Shown here one piece after another: positions 20,719-33,700 of a stretch of DNA of 64,000 nucleotides. This DNA comes from Paracentrotus lividus. Taxonomy: Eukaryota; Echinodermata; Echinoidea; Camarodonta; Echinidae. The stretch spans positions 22,305,908 through 22,369,907 of the forward strand of contig CALNVZ010003429.1 of assembly GCA_940671915.1 (NCBI GenBank). The letters are read 5' to 3'. The position numbers and the translations under genes were made by a program. Every line of letters begins with the position of its first letter. The first letter of the stretch is position 1. The notes under the pieces were generated by a model that did not search any database, had not been told where the DNA came from, and saw only the letters and a program-made list of their open reading frames with translations.

Positions 20719-22814
20719 TAAATACTAAGCAACTAAGCAAAGTTTAACTGACAAGAGATTTAATATTGACATGCAATTTCCATCCCAAATGAACTTGGAT
20801 TGATATTGATGAATTCAAAGAGTAGCTACCGGTATTTGACTGTGTTTTAAGATGAAATTTTCTTTAGATGCAAGTGCCATCCTAAGGAACTTCCATAAAT
20901 ACTGATAAGTTCTGGGATGAATAATAGAAGGCTGAAAAATGATACTTGTCGATCAAATCTCCTTTTGAAGAACTGTACATTTGATAAAATCTTTCGATGA
21001 AATCCTCTTCCTTAGGCACTAAATGGACATGTATTTCACATCTGGAGGAAAGAAAAAAATTCAGAACTACTTTGAGAGACACAGAAGTACTATTCAGTTA
21101 TTTTTCATGGTGGCATAAATTATCTTGTCAAGTTGACTTGATATCTTTATCATAACTACATGTAAATTTATCTAATTTACTATGTCGTACTCAACATAAT
21201 TAGTCAACATGTCTGGATGAAATATCTTGCCAAGTCGACTTATAGAAAAAGTATATTGCCATGGCGATGTGAATTATTTTATCCAGTTGAGTTAAAGTGA
21301 AATTATTGTTCTGGTCATGACATTGAAATGTGGAAGACACTGTCCAAAAGTGATTTGGAAAGGTTGATAACAGTTCACCTAAGCATTATTTTGTGCTGTG
21401 AGGTTTTGGAAACGCCAAAATGATAGGAAATTAACCCAATTCAGCTTTGAGTCACATGCACTTACACAGAAATGCATGTATGGTGCAACACAAAATGTTT
21501 GGGACCCAAACATATCACCTGTTTAGTATATTTTGGGACATATTTATGATTATTAGGGCAATTGAAGAGCAATCTTTTATTGTGGAACTTTTTATTATGA
21601 TATTCTCCCAAAATATATGAAAATAACAGCAAAGCTCACAATAAATTTCTTCATCTTTTCCAGACCTTCCCACTACACTAGATTCCCTTTAACCGAGAAC
21701 CTTGTCGTAAGGGCAACATGATATTCATGATATTTCTAAGTTAACCTACCGAGTTGACATCACACCAAAATATTTTGCAAGTACAACATATGTAGGGGCA
21801 TAATGAATTAACTCACCATGGATTATCTCGAATGGCACTCTAGACTTCAATACATCCAAAGGACTGTAGAGAAATTTGGGATAAATGATTCTAGGAACCA
21901 TTCCGATTGACTTCTTTTTCATATCTTGATGATATTTATCTCTTTTGTAAAGAGAAACCTTGAAAGCAGTATAAGGAGAAGATTGAATGTCGGCCATCAC
22001 TCAAAGGGACTTGAAAGAAAACTAAGATTTTTAGCCACCCCACCCCCCTTACAGATTTTCAGTGACTTTACATCTGAAAATGTCTATTAGTGTTGCCATT
22101 TTCAGTACAATACAATCTAAGAGTAAAAGTTATTGTCTGTCTTGTCTTAGTTTAAAAATTCATTAAGCACAGCGCTTATCTTGCCAAATATGGACAAAAT
22201 AGATTATTTTGTTCAGAATGTAAAATATTTTGTTCGTTGATGCTGAAAATATGCATGTTAGTTAATTTAACGTTTTATAAGTTGCAATTGATTTGAAATT
22301 CTTTGAAACTTGCTCATTTGATATACTCCCACAAAACAACAACTCATTACAAGCAAAATCACCCGACCTAGTCTGGGGTGTTTGGATAACTGGAGACTGT
22401 AAAAGTAGATAATTAATTTTTAATGAAATGAAACGTTTTTGCTATCAGTATGTACCACAGGGATGCACGCGCCATATTTATGCAATCATTTCCGGACTCG
22501 TGTTTACAAAATGTGTTTTGCATCTTTAGTAGAAAATCGAAAAATAACTTTGATATTACAGAAATCCAGGACCTCATTGATTTTGCTCAGAAACATAAAT
22601 GTATTTCTCTCTTGTTATTTATGGTATTCACAATCACTAAGTTCAGTTTGTACACATGGATAAACAACGTTATGAATTTTAATGTAATGTCTATCATTAC
22701 TGCAAATGATGTTTATTTTATACAAGAAAATGTTCTTGCTTTCGTGATATTCATGAATAATAACAAGATCAAAATGGTATATGAATCCACTGTGTTATTG
22801 TGTTACGGATGTTG
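20719..22814. other. Intergenic, nothing recognised
   Basis: AT-rich sequence without domain-bearing ORFs. An AATAAA at 21640-21645 could serve the L3MBTL transcript, which would give a 3'UTR of about 2 kb; evidence is weak. Confidence 0.4.
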
Positions 22815-23790
22815 TTGAAAATAGAAGTGATGATATTTACTTTGATGATGATGTTGGTTGTTGTCGAGGACATTGGCTGATAGTGGTGGTGATGATAAAG
22901 ATTTTGACAACGGTTTTTAGGGTGGTGGAGATGATAAGTATGAAGCTGACGATTTTGATGTTGATGGTGGTGATGATGATGGTGAGGATGTACATGACAA
23001 TTTAGGGTTGTCGCTGATGGCAATTTAGTGGAGGGGATGACGATTTTGAAGATGAAGATGTTGAGTGATGGAGATGTTGATGGTAATGGTGATATTGATA
23101 ATGATGATGGTGATGATGATGATATGATGGTGTTGATAGTGATGTTGATTTTAATATGATGATGTTGAAGATAATAGTGCTGATGATGAGGATGATGAAA
23201 TGATGTTGAGTGATGATCATGATGATGTTGATGGTAATGATGAAGATGATGATGATGTTGATAATGATGGTTATGATGATAATGGTAATGGTATGATGAT
23301 GTTGATGTTGATTGTGATGATGATGATGATGATGATAATGGTGATGGTATGATGATGTTGATAGTGATGATGATGATGATATGATGATTTCGTTGATGAT
23401 GGTGTTGATGGTAATGATGATGTTAATGAGGATGATGTTGATAGTGATGATGAAGATGATGATATGATGTTGATATGATGATGGTATGATGATGTTGATA
23501 GTGATGATGATGATGATGACGATGTTGATAACGATATGTTGATGATGACGATGTTGATGATGATGTTCTTGATGATATATGATGATGTTGATAGTAGTGA
23601 TGACGATGATGATGTTGATAGTGATGATGATGATGACGATGTTAATAACGATATATTGATGATGATGTTGATAGTGATGATGATGATGTTGTTGATGTTG
23701 ATAGTGATGATGATGATGATGATGATGATGTTAATGGTGATGATTATGACGGTGATGATGACCACGGTGGTGGTGGTTATAATAATTTTG
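22815..23790 (+). repeat. GAT/GATGAT-type trinucleotide repeat, about 1 kb
   Basis: Nearly continuous imperfect (GAT)n with gttgat interruptions. Strand composition is strongly skewed: purine/T on plus, C/A/T on minus. It yields long Asp/Met/Val or His/Ile ORFs on both strands that are not genes. Confidence 0.95.
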
Positions 23791-24378
23791 ATAATGATTG
23801 ATGTTGATTGTGATGGGATAATAATGACAGCGATGTTGATGATGGTCGCATATACGGGAGGTGGTGCCACCGTCATCATTGAAAGCTGAATGATGCATTT
23901 GAAGATTGTATCTTTCATCGAGTTAGTGATAAGCTACCTAAAAATGTAATTGTCCCCCGGCCTTCGGCCATCAAGAAGGTCAGCAACTATCGGTCATAGG
24001 GGTAAGGCTCAGTCGGTCAGTTAGGTCGATCGTCCATTTCCCCCTTTTCTTTTTCTTTTTTCTTTTCTTTTTTTTTTCTTTGGCTGAAGGGGGGGGGGGG
24101 CACTCGGCCCCTGGATCCGCGCCTGGTGTAGTTTTTATGGTATTGGCCCACTTGAATGATAACTCTCTAACCCTCTTTGTAATACATTCATACCTGAAAG
24201 TTGCCTTGGAGAAAAGATGTTACCAAATAGCAAAAAAAGCCTACTTTTCTCCTTTTAAAGATTTTATTTTATCCAAACAAATAAAATTATAGGCTTATCT
24301 AGTCACTGTATTATCAATAGTAATCCTTATAGGTATAGTTAAGACCGCTATTTAAAACACACAGTCAATGACAATATT

Positions 24379-24575
24379 AAAGGGACCAGCGCCTTACAAG
24401 CTTTGCTTCTTGCTGGTTCCTGAATTTTCTTTATAATTGTTTTCTCTGTTACTTTTGAACAAAATATTCTATGTTACATACTGATGTTGTTAATTTGATT
24501 ATTTATTCTGTTAACTTTTGAAAACATGAAAGAAAATCAATAAAGTAATCTTGAAAGTAATCTTGAATCTTGACA
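24379..24575 (+). mobile_element. Possible retroelement 3' tail
   Basis: The sequence ends with AATAAAG and then reiterated taatcttgaaag/taatcttgaatcttga units, like the tail of a non-LTR element. No reverse transcriptase is present. Confidence 0.35.
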
Positions 24576-24656
24576 GTGTTGGTCAGTTTGCACTCGCCTT
24601 ACGTCTTCTATCTTTTTCTTACCAACAGCCAATAAATCTTATCACATGTCGTTACC

Positions 24657-24808
24657 GAAAGCTTTCAATGCATTCATCATCGAAACCTACAAAGAGCTTT
24701 AATTATGTTAAATGATAAGAGGGTATATTTTGAAAGATTTCAATGCATTCATCATCGAAACCTACAAAGAGCTTTAATTATGTTAAATGATAAGAGGGTA
24801 TATTTTGA
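24657..24808. repeat. Tandem duplication, two 75-bp units
   Basis: Two near-identical 75-bp units share caatgcattcatcatcgaaa and taagagggtatattttgaaa. Divergence is very low, so it is recent. Confidence 0.9.
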
Positions 24809-25059
24809 AAAATTAATAATATCAGTCATTTCAGTTGTTTTTTTTTCTTTGAAATTTTATATCGTGATTGAAACTTGATATTGTCAAGGGGGAACATTGA
24901 TCAAAAAAAGAAAGAAAGAAGTATACTTAGTTTCGAAAGATAAATATCGGTTATTGTTTAGTGTCAATGTCTACACTATATCGTGATTCGACAATTGAGA
25001 TAAAGAAAAAAGTTCCTTTCGAAAGATAATTATCACTTTCTTGCCTGTCTATTATATTC

Positions 25060-25061
<2 letters not shown>

Positions 25062-25114
<53 letters not shown>

Positions 25115-25117
25115 TTG
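25062..25117. repeat. (AAT)n-(ATT)n palindrome
   Basis: Nine or so AAT units run directly into a similar number of ATT units, a near-perfect 56-bp inverted repeat able to form a cruciform. Confidence 0.9.
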
Positions 25118-25897
25118 TTTTTTGTTTTTGTTTGCTGTATACAACAAAAGAATAGCGTTTGTCCACTAATTCTAAATTAGTCATTTTAGAATTCCAAAAA
25201 TGACTGATTTTTTAAATTATATTTCTTATTTTCCAAACTTATTCCTAAAAGGCCTGTTTTTTTTTTGTGGTCATCTCATGACTGAGATCTCATCTGTCGA
25301 CCGCGCGATCGCAACGAAAATCGCCACACGCATCACCTAGGACGTAATCTCCAAAATTGCATAGTCAAATGTTCCGAAAATATTTCGGTATTAATTAATT
25401 ATGCTAATTTATGCATAAATTAACACATTGCTCTATTTCATTAAATAATGCTCCAACGTTGCTAAATTTTTATTTTTAAGCTCTTTGAGAGATTCTGATG
25501 AAATGGATTTCAAAAAATATTCTGTATCAAAATTCGTTTCTTATGTATTTCATTGGTTTTTTTTTTAAATTTCTTATGTATTTCTTTGTTTTTCGACTTT
25601 TTTTTTTTTTTCGACTATTGTTTTTTTTAATGAGAATTGTCGGCGATATTATCACGACCACAAAGAACCAAAAACTAATTAATCTGTAGCAGTAAAAGCA
25701 AAAAGAATCATACATTTATGAATAAATACATTTGTATTGGATTTGTACACGAAATCAATTTTTGAGCAATTTTTGGTCCGATGAGCACGTACAAAATGTT
25801 GTGTAACTGAAGAACCGCTTATATTACCCGGACGTCGCAAATTTGGTCTTAAAAGTTGCGCGAGACTTGAAAGAAAAAAGTCATGAAACGGCGTATC

Positions 25898-25919
25898 NNN
25901 NNNNNNNNNNNNNNNNNNN
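25898..25919. other. Assembly gap (22 N)
   Basis: A run of 22 N. The continuity of sequence left and right of this point is an assembly claim, not an observation. Confidence 0.99.
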
Positions 25920-26059
25920 GAGTGCCAGAGGGGGTGGGGTATAACTATAAGAGGTTTCCGAAGTGACACAAAGAACATCATTATATTTGTCTATATAGTT
26001 CTCTTCACTGAGGGGCGTCTAGACCGGCAAAAAGATTATAATATCATAATTTTATTATA

Positions 26060-27216
26060 GGGGAGACTGGGGTAATTATGTCCCTCTTTTTCACATTTCC
26101 TATTACTACCATTAAATGAAAAGTCCAATAATTTCCTAGTAATTAAAAATACAGTCGGTCTATATACCTATAATATACAAAGGAATGTATAAACCTGTGA
26201 TTTCTCATTTGCATATTAATTGCGATTATGTTAACAGCTTTGTGAGGCCATAATCACCCCACGGGTTGGGGGTATTTATGGCCCCTATTGTCATGACTGT
26301 ATGAATTAAAAGATGTTTTGCTAACAAAATAAATGTTGTTGGGTATTCCTTATACACTTATCAACCACCAACAATGATTTAATCAATAATTGGTTCAGTC
26401 AAAATGTTGAAATTTTGCAGTCATAGCAATAATAATAATAATAATAATAGTTACATTCATATAGCGCTTAATATATATTTTATATCCACCTTGGTGTTTC
26501 TAAGCGCTTATAGTGTTAAATAGTATTACCCGGCTTAGCTGGGCTACCCCGAAAGGTGCTCACAGCATTCAAGGAATTGCTTCCTACCGGTACCCATTCA
26601 CCTCACTTGGGTCAAGTACGGCAAATTTACAGGTTGACACCTTGCCGAAGGGTGCTAGTGGTATGGACGGGATTCGAACCGCGTACCTTGTGATCGTAAG
26701 TCCGCTGACTTATCCACTCGACCACACCACTCCCACATATTTATGTACATAATCATACAACTTAATGTCCCCATCTCCGCTTATACACTGTTTATGCATT
26801 GGGGCCATAATTACCCCGAGTGACATTTTCAATTTTATCCCTCTTTAGTCTTTACAGCTCTACTATTGAAGATACTCAGGTGGAAGTTTTTCTGTTGTGC
26901 GTGTTAGTTCCTGTTGTTTCTGTTTCAATCAAAATTTTATCTTAAATGATTTTAATTAATGATATCACACCCCAAATAAAAAAAAAGCAGACTTGCCACT
27001 TTCCAAGGAACGGAATTGTGATTGCCGTACATTTTAGGCTCCCCTAAGCACACAATTTGTAGTAAATGGCTTATTTTCCTCATATGATAGTAGGAAGAGT
27101 TTATCTAGGTATGTGTGAAAATTCAATTAGAATTGTGTAATGCAGCAAATAATTATAAGCTCTCAAAGACAAAGGGGCCATAATTACCCCGGGGCAATAA
27201 TTATCCCAGCCTTCCC
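26060..27216. mobile_element. Non-autonomous TIR element, about 1.16 kb
   Basis: The ends GGGGAGACTGGGGTAATTAT and (reverse) GGGAAGGCTGGGATAATTAT match at 17 of 21 aligned positions. Versions of ggggccataattacccc recur inside near 26246, 26801 and 27174. No transposase ORF. A SINE is inserted within. Confidence 0.65.
26429..26732 (-). mobile_element. tRNA-derived SINE
   Basis: On the minus strand a tRNA-like head (26731-26657) has box A TGGTCGAGTGG, box B GGTTCGAATCC and pairing ends AGTGGTG/ATACCACT. A body with gtagcccagctaagccggg and agcgcttagaaacacc follows, then a (TTA)n tail at 26429-26450. This is the head-body-tail layout of a Pol III SINE. Confidence 0.8.
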
Positions 27217-27692
27217 TTTATATCTTATAACTTAAAAGGTGATTAAATGTATCAAAATGAAACTTGTATCTTTAAGAGAACAAAGGTCTGTCATGTTTTT
27301 AATGAGAAACATGTCATGCGGGTGTCATTAATATCCACCACATAAAATATAATTAAGTCTTACATCTCATTCTCAATATTATTTTTTACCATTATCGAGA
27401 TTGATTATATTCTTAATTGTTTCCATTTGATTTTTATTGAACTCCGTATTTTCTTATTATTCTTAATTTATTTTGATTAATTGGTCAGAGAAGCTGTGGC
27501 CTAGGGAAAAACGCATTCCGCGCGGGCGCCACTAATATCTTTTAAATTGGCCTACATTACGTAGGCTCTACATGATTGTCATAGAGATATAATTTTATAC
27601 ATGTTATAACTATAGAGATATACATCATTAATTCTAATGTAAATTTCAATTGTGTCAAGTAGTTTCATTTCAGTACAAGGGAGTTTTCAGCG

Positions 27693-27777
27693 ATGGCGGT
27701 ATTTACAGATGTCATGTTAGTTTTCCTTCTTTTGTCAAACATAGACCAGATTTATGCAGTTGAAGGGGACGTATACG
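27693..27777 (+). CDS. SRCR receptor exon 1, signal peptide
   Basis: The ATG opens [19 protein letters not shown], with a hydrophobic core and probable cleavage near IYA/VEG. The exon ends TAC-G/gtagcc, phase 1, matching the SRCR exons. The intron to SRCR1 is long (3.9 kb) and repeat-filled, so the link is inferred. Confidence 0.7.
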
Positions 27778-30700
27778 GTAGCCCAACATTTTGTCATTAA
27801 TATCACACCATCTCCTTATAAAAAAAAAAGTTAACTGCAAATGTATCAATAGTATTATGGTTGTGCCACTTTTTTTTGGGGGGGGGGCAGGGTGGTTTAG
27901 TTATTTGTACCCTTCAAAGTATGTTTTGCACCCAAATGACCGATTAAAAAAAAAATAGAATAAAAAATGGGTGCAATTTTGCTACCTTAATTGCACACAG
28001 ACATAAAACTATTTTTTTTGGCACCCGTAATGGTGCGAATTACTCAAATTTTATTTTGCACAATTCGTTTTTTGCTCAAATGAAAATATTGTTATGAAAT
28101 CTGTGGAAGTGACATATAAAATTTAAATTTAGATTTAAATGAATAGGTCCTATAGTCCTAAATTTTAAAATTAATAATTTGACATTCCAATGGTGGATGC
28201 AGGATTTGAAAATGGAGGTTCCCCTCCGAGAAATAGTGGGGGGGGGGGGCATATATAGTCAATAAATTATTTCGAATCAAAGGGGCATCCTAAAACCCTC
28301 TTCGTTCTTTCGTAAACCGTTCATTTACGCTTTCAATTTCAGGATTTAAAATAAATCCCGTAGTGTAGATAAGGAACCAATCAAGGTTTGTTAAAATTCA
28401 ATACAAGTTCTAAAGATTTGAATTTTAGATTTAAATTGTTCAGATTTTAATTCAAGTCCAAAGACCGATTGGTTCCTATTTACAAAATTTACAGACGCGT
28501 ATTAAAAAAATTGGACAATTTTCAATTTGAATATAAAACAGTGTGTCCCAGAAAAGAGCAAAACCAACTTTGAGAGTCACGTATAAAAATTCAAAAACTT
28601 ATAATTGATTTTGATTTCATGTTAACGAGTTACCTGTATTCTGTTCGATGATACCAAATTCATACCTTTGCTGTGATGGATGACTAAGCACCTGGGCTTG
28701 ACTGACAAATGTCAAAATTGCATTGGTCCAAGTTTGGGGAACAGAATCCCTTGCATTTCAATAGCCCAAAGAAGTCTCTTGTAAATGGACTTAGGAACGT
28801 TATACTTCAAACAATGAATTAATGCCACACTGTTTAAAAAAACAAAACCAGGAACATTTTGCAGCAGGGCTTTAAGAACAATCTTAGTACAATTTGCAGT
28901 AAAATTACCCCCCCCCAAAATGGTTTATGAGGTAATGAAATTTTACAAATTTCCTGTAATAAAAAGACTTTTCCCCTTTTTTAAAACAGACTGTTCTGTT
29001 AATTGCAAAAAATATTGCAACGTCTCCGAGACTCGTCGTCGGAGCACACAAAAAAGAGAACTTGCATATATGAGTGATCACACTCAAATATCAAGTATTT
29101 TTGACAATATAGTGACACACATCCATGAGTACTTTCACTCAATAAAGCTACTTTGAAAACGCACCTAATCGAGTATTTTAAATTTGACAATATAGTGACA
29201 CACCAAAATGAGTTTATTTAATTAACTCATTTTATTGAGTAACATAACTAATTGTTTTGAGTACATTGCACAAACTAATCTAGTGAGTAACGCTTTACAT
29301 ACTCAGAGAGTTAGTAAGTAAAGGTTTAAAACTCATCAACTTGCGTGTGATGAGTTTTGTGCAACCTTTACTTACTGACTCTCTGAGTATGTAAAGCGTT
29401 CTCACTAGGTGAGTCCTATTCCTTTTTGTTTGTTTGCCTGTTTTTATAATGATATTTGGAATGTTCCGATGATATACACATCAGTGTCATCAATTCTCTC
29501 AAACCAATACACTGCATTACTCACTTCAGTGCATCAATTCAACACAAACCAATACATTGCATTGATCAATGCATCAAATTACTCAAACTGTGTACATGAC
29601 TGACAAGTAATGGGAAATCCTAACTATACACAGCCCGTTGCGAAGGCGACGGGGCTGTACTTCCACCACCCCCATTACAGCGAAATTTTCAGCAGTGATG
29701 TGCGATCAGGTGATTATACTGGTCAATTTAATCAATCTAATGTTAAAATGTTGTTGTAAGTTTCTATGATGTTTCACGCGTACAACGACTAAAAATGAAA
29801 GTATATAAGAGCTTCTTGACTTACCAATCGAATTTTCCCGTTGGCCTTGTCTCTTCTCATAGTGTTGGTGCCATCGCTGCATTTTCTATGACGTCATTTT
29901 ACTGTGCGAAGACGTATTTAACTCTGTGGCGAAGACAATGCACGCACGGGGAAATATACGTTGAAGGACTCAATTTTCCTGTATTTTTTCTACATTATTA
30001 GTTGATTACTTCATGTGAAACATTCGCAGATGTCACCATTCGAGGAAAAACTTCAAAGATTTGATTCAATTGAGTATGAATTCAAATAAGGTATTTTTGA
30101 CCACGAAATTTGTGGTCATGTATAGATATTTTCAAAACTTCGCCAAATATGTCTACTGGTTCGTCAGTTCCCGTCGCTTCGCGACGGGGGCTGGTCGGTT
30201 TAGGGAAATCCATGCATGTTAATCTAGTTGTTAGTGTTATCAGACGATGTATATCATCGGAACATTCAAAATATTATAAAACAGGCAATCAAACAAACAA
30301 AAAGGAATAGGACTCACCCAAAGACAATAAGAGCATGCAGGCTCTCCGCTACCCGTACCGTCAAAGAGTGTAACGCTATGGTTCCGCTATACATGTACGT
30401 ACGTATGCGTTAGAACATACCTCGTGTGCAGTCTCGAGTCTACTCGTGATCCGAGTAGGCGTACCGGGCGCAACATGTAAAAGTACCGCATAGCCAGTAA
30501 ATTACTCTCAAAGACTTTCACGAGACTTGAGACGTACGAAGACGTGTCGTAGTTTACTCATCTAGTGAATTACAGGCTATATAGAATTTCTCAGCAATTC
30601 TCACTTTACTCGGATGTTAGTGTTTTCACACCGATCATCCACCAGCCGAACCAAGTTAAGAGAAACTCACTTGCACAATTGTTTTACGTAATTGAACATG

Positions 30701-33700
30701 TAAAGTACTAAGGGATACTCAGAAAAAAATTTATACGGTATATATACTCAATAATTTTTTTTTCTTGAGTATCCCTTAGTAACTTTACATGTTCTGGAAG
30801 AGCGGGTGTGTACTTTTAACAGAAACACAGATTCTGAAGTAAAAATACGTGATATACGATAAAGCACTCGCCTCCAAGAGTAGCAAACGGGTTTTACTCA
30901 TGGAAACTAGTTTCTTATTTTTTGTGTGAGACATCTCCGAATTCCGAGACATCGTCCCAGAGACGTTTCGAGACGTCGTTTTGATTTCAACGACTGGTGA
31001 GACGTCAAGAAGAACTCTAAACACGTCCTCGCAAACGTCCCTTTGATTTCACACACTCGTGAGACGTCACGAAGACTCTAAAGACGTCTCCGAAACGTCG
31101 TTTGATTTCACACGACTTGTGAAGACGTCTCGAAATTCTAAAGACGTCTCCGAAACGTCTTTTGATTTCACACGACTCGTGAGACGTCTCGAAGACTCTA
31201 AAGACGTCTCCGAGTCATCTCCGCGATTATTCTCAATACTGTCTCACAATAGTTTCAAACCGTCTTAAAAGTATAATCTTAGATTTAACATCAATGATGT
31301 TTACTACTGCTTTTCTAGCGTATGACTTTGTGATGCGCCGACATATTTAAAAAAATAATTATGATATACCGTATAATGGCCTATTGATTCATATTTTTTT
31401 GGCATTAATTCCGGCATATCTGTGAGAATTTGTATTTGCTCTGTATGAATCCCATTGTTCAAGAGGTATGGTGTTTGTTTGCACGTTTGAAAATAGGCCT
31501 AATTTTCATTTCCGTATTCGAAGAAAAAATATATTTGATACTAGTATTTCTGCTAATATCTACTTTCTATCAGCAGATCAGCGCATGGAAAGAAGGGGCG
31601 TTCGGAGAGATATCGATTTATCTTCTTCTTTTTTTTTAATTCTATCGACTCCCCAGATACTTTCCAGGTTCACCTCGTTAATGGATCTTTGCCCTCGAAT
31701 GGAATCGTGGAGATGTCTACAATGGACCCGGGGAACCATTTGCGATTTTGGTTGGAGTTTGAACAACGCTAAAATCATCTGCAGAATGTTGGGGTTCGTT
31801 GTGCCTTGGCTTCCTGACAGGGCTACCTTTGGACCAGTTTCTCGGAACAGGATAATATACGGTGGCTATGATTGTGATGGAACAGAAGACCACCTCTTTG
31901 ACTGTCCCGAGCTGATGGGTCTACCTGAAGAATGTACTCACGACAGGGATGCTGGTGCCATTTGTTATTCAGAAGGTATGGCATTTATCAGTTTCAGTTT
32001 CATTCAATATGACTTTATGTTATAAAATATATCTATCATCCATGCATGCGGCCTTCCTCATAAAAACTTCATAAATAAAAGGACATAGGCAAATGAGATT
32101 ACGGTTGGCCTAAATATATTTAGCCTTTTGACATGCCCACAACCCGCTGTGTAAGTTTTGATTCGGAAAAAACTACACTTGCAAAATGCAAATAAAAAAT
32201 ATGTAGGCCTACAATTTCTACAACTATTAATACTACACCTATACTAACAACAATGATAATACAACCCTATATAACTATGAATTTTATTGTAAGTGGCGAT
32301 CAGTATACTAACATTCAAGAAATACATTTTAAAAATGATAAATGTTAAAAATACCTTAATTGTCTTGCCAACTTTTAGCCCCTTTTCTGGTGCGTCTGGC
32401 CGAAGGAGACAGCGATGCCGAGGGTCGGTTGAGCTCATGTACGCTGGAGAATGGGGAACTATTTGCGATGATAGTTGGAGCATTAAAGGTAGGCCTATTT
32501 CATTAAAGTCTCGGGAAAGTTGAAGGGGTCACAAGTCATGAATGATTTCCATATTTTGTATTTAGGTGCATTTATATTTTGTTAAATGTTGTACAACACA
32601 ACCACCGCAACAAAGTCAACTAGATAACCTGACCTTTTTAGAATAAAATGATTAGAGGTCTATAGTTAATTTAAAAGATTCAGTTACACACCGTAAGTTA
32701 TGGTGTTACGGCAAATAATGATCAGGCAAGACAAGGTTTCTACAACAAGAGGGTTACTTAAAAGCTTAAATTACAGGAAATGTTCCTTTCACGTTGATAG
32801 GCCCTATAAACTCCAAAAATGAATAAACCAGGGAAGGGGTTTAACACTGCGTTTAAAAGGAGTCAGATTGATTTTGTCCGCAGGAGTCTGACAGATATCT
32901 TATATGGTGGTGGTATCTCGACAATTTTTAAAAACTGTCTCAAATTAGTCCCAAATTCGTCTCCGAAACAGGGACGTGTAGCTCCGAGACGTCTCCGAGA
33001 CGTCTCCGCGCAAATCTAGACAACGTGACAAAATCTTCCACAATTCACGGGGACGTTTAGGAAGACGCTTCAGAGACGTCTCAGAGACGTCTCCGCGACA
33101 AGTAGTCCAAATCCATCTCATAGTAGTTTCCGCGATACCCGCGACTCATGAAACTTCGCGGGAACTGAGGAGACGTCCGTCCCGACAACTTCAAAACTGT
33201 CTCTAAGTCGTTTCCAAACCGTCTCAAAGTCGCCCCAAATCCGTCTCAAAGTAGTTTCCGCGAAAAGGGATCCGATGCACCATAAGACTGTACTTTCCGA
33301 GGCTACTGGAAGACTAAACCGACCAGCCCCCGTCGCGAAGCGACGGGAACTGACGAACCAAGTAGACATATTTGGCGAAGTTTTGAAAATATCTATACAT
33401 GACCACAAATTTCGTGGTCAAAAATACCTATTTGAATTCATACTCACATTGAATCAAATCTTTGAAGTTTTTCCTTGAATTTGGTGACATCTGGAATGTT
33501 TCACATGAAAGTAATCAACTAATAATGTAGAAAAATACAGGAAATTGAGTCCAATCAACGTATATTTCTCCGTGTGCATTGTCTTCGCCACATGAGTTAA
33601 ATACGTCTTCGCACAGTAAAAATTGACGTCATAGAAAATGGCAGCGATGGCACCACACTATGAGAAGAGACAAGGCCAACGGAAAAATTCGATTGGTAAG

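Larger units (their letters stand above)
27778..31656. other. SRCR receptor intron 1, repeat-filled
   Basis: It contains a small MITE (28371-28480), a near-duplicate block (tttgacaatatagtgacaca at about 29098 and 29185), a palindrome at 29284-29410, the inverted-repeat unit 29625-30208, a palindrome at 30690-30795 and a GACGTCTC-rich repeat near 30940-31230. No gene recognised. Confidence 0.6.

Noticed and set aside
23271-23918. 215-residue minus-strand ORF
   Set aside because: It is a translation of the GAT repeat, with only His/Ser/Thr/Ile runs and no domain.
26657-26731. Stand-alone tRNA gene on the minus strand
   Set aside because: The tRNA-like head is followed by a SINE body and a (TTA)n tail, so it is a retroposon promoter and not a tRNA gene.
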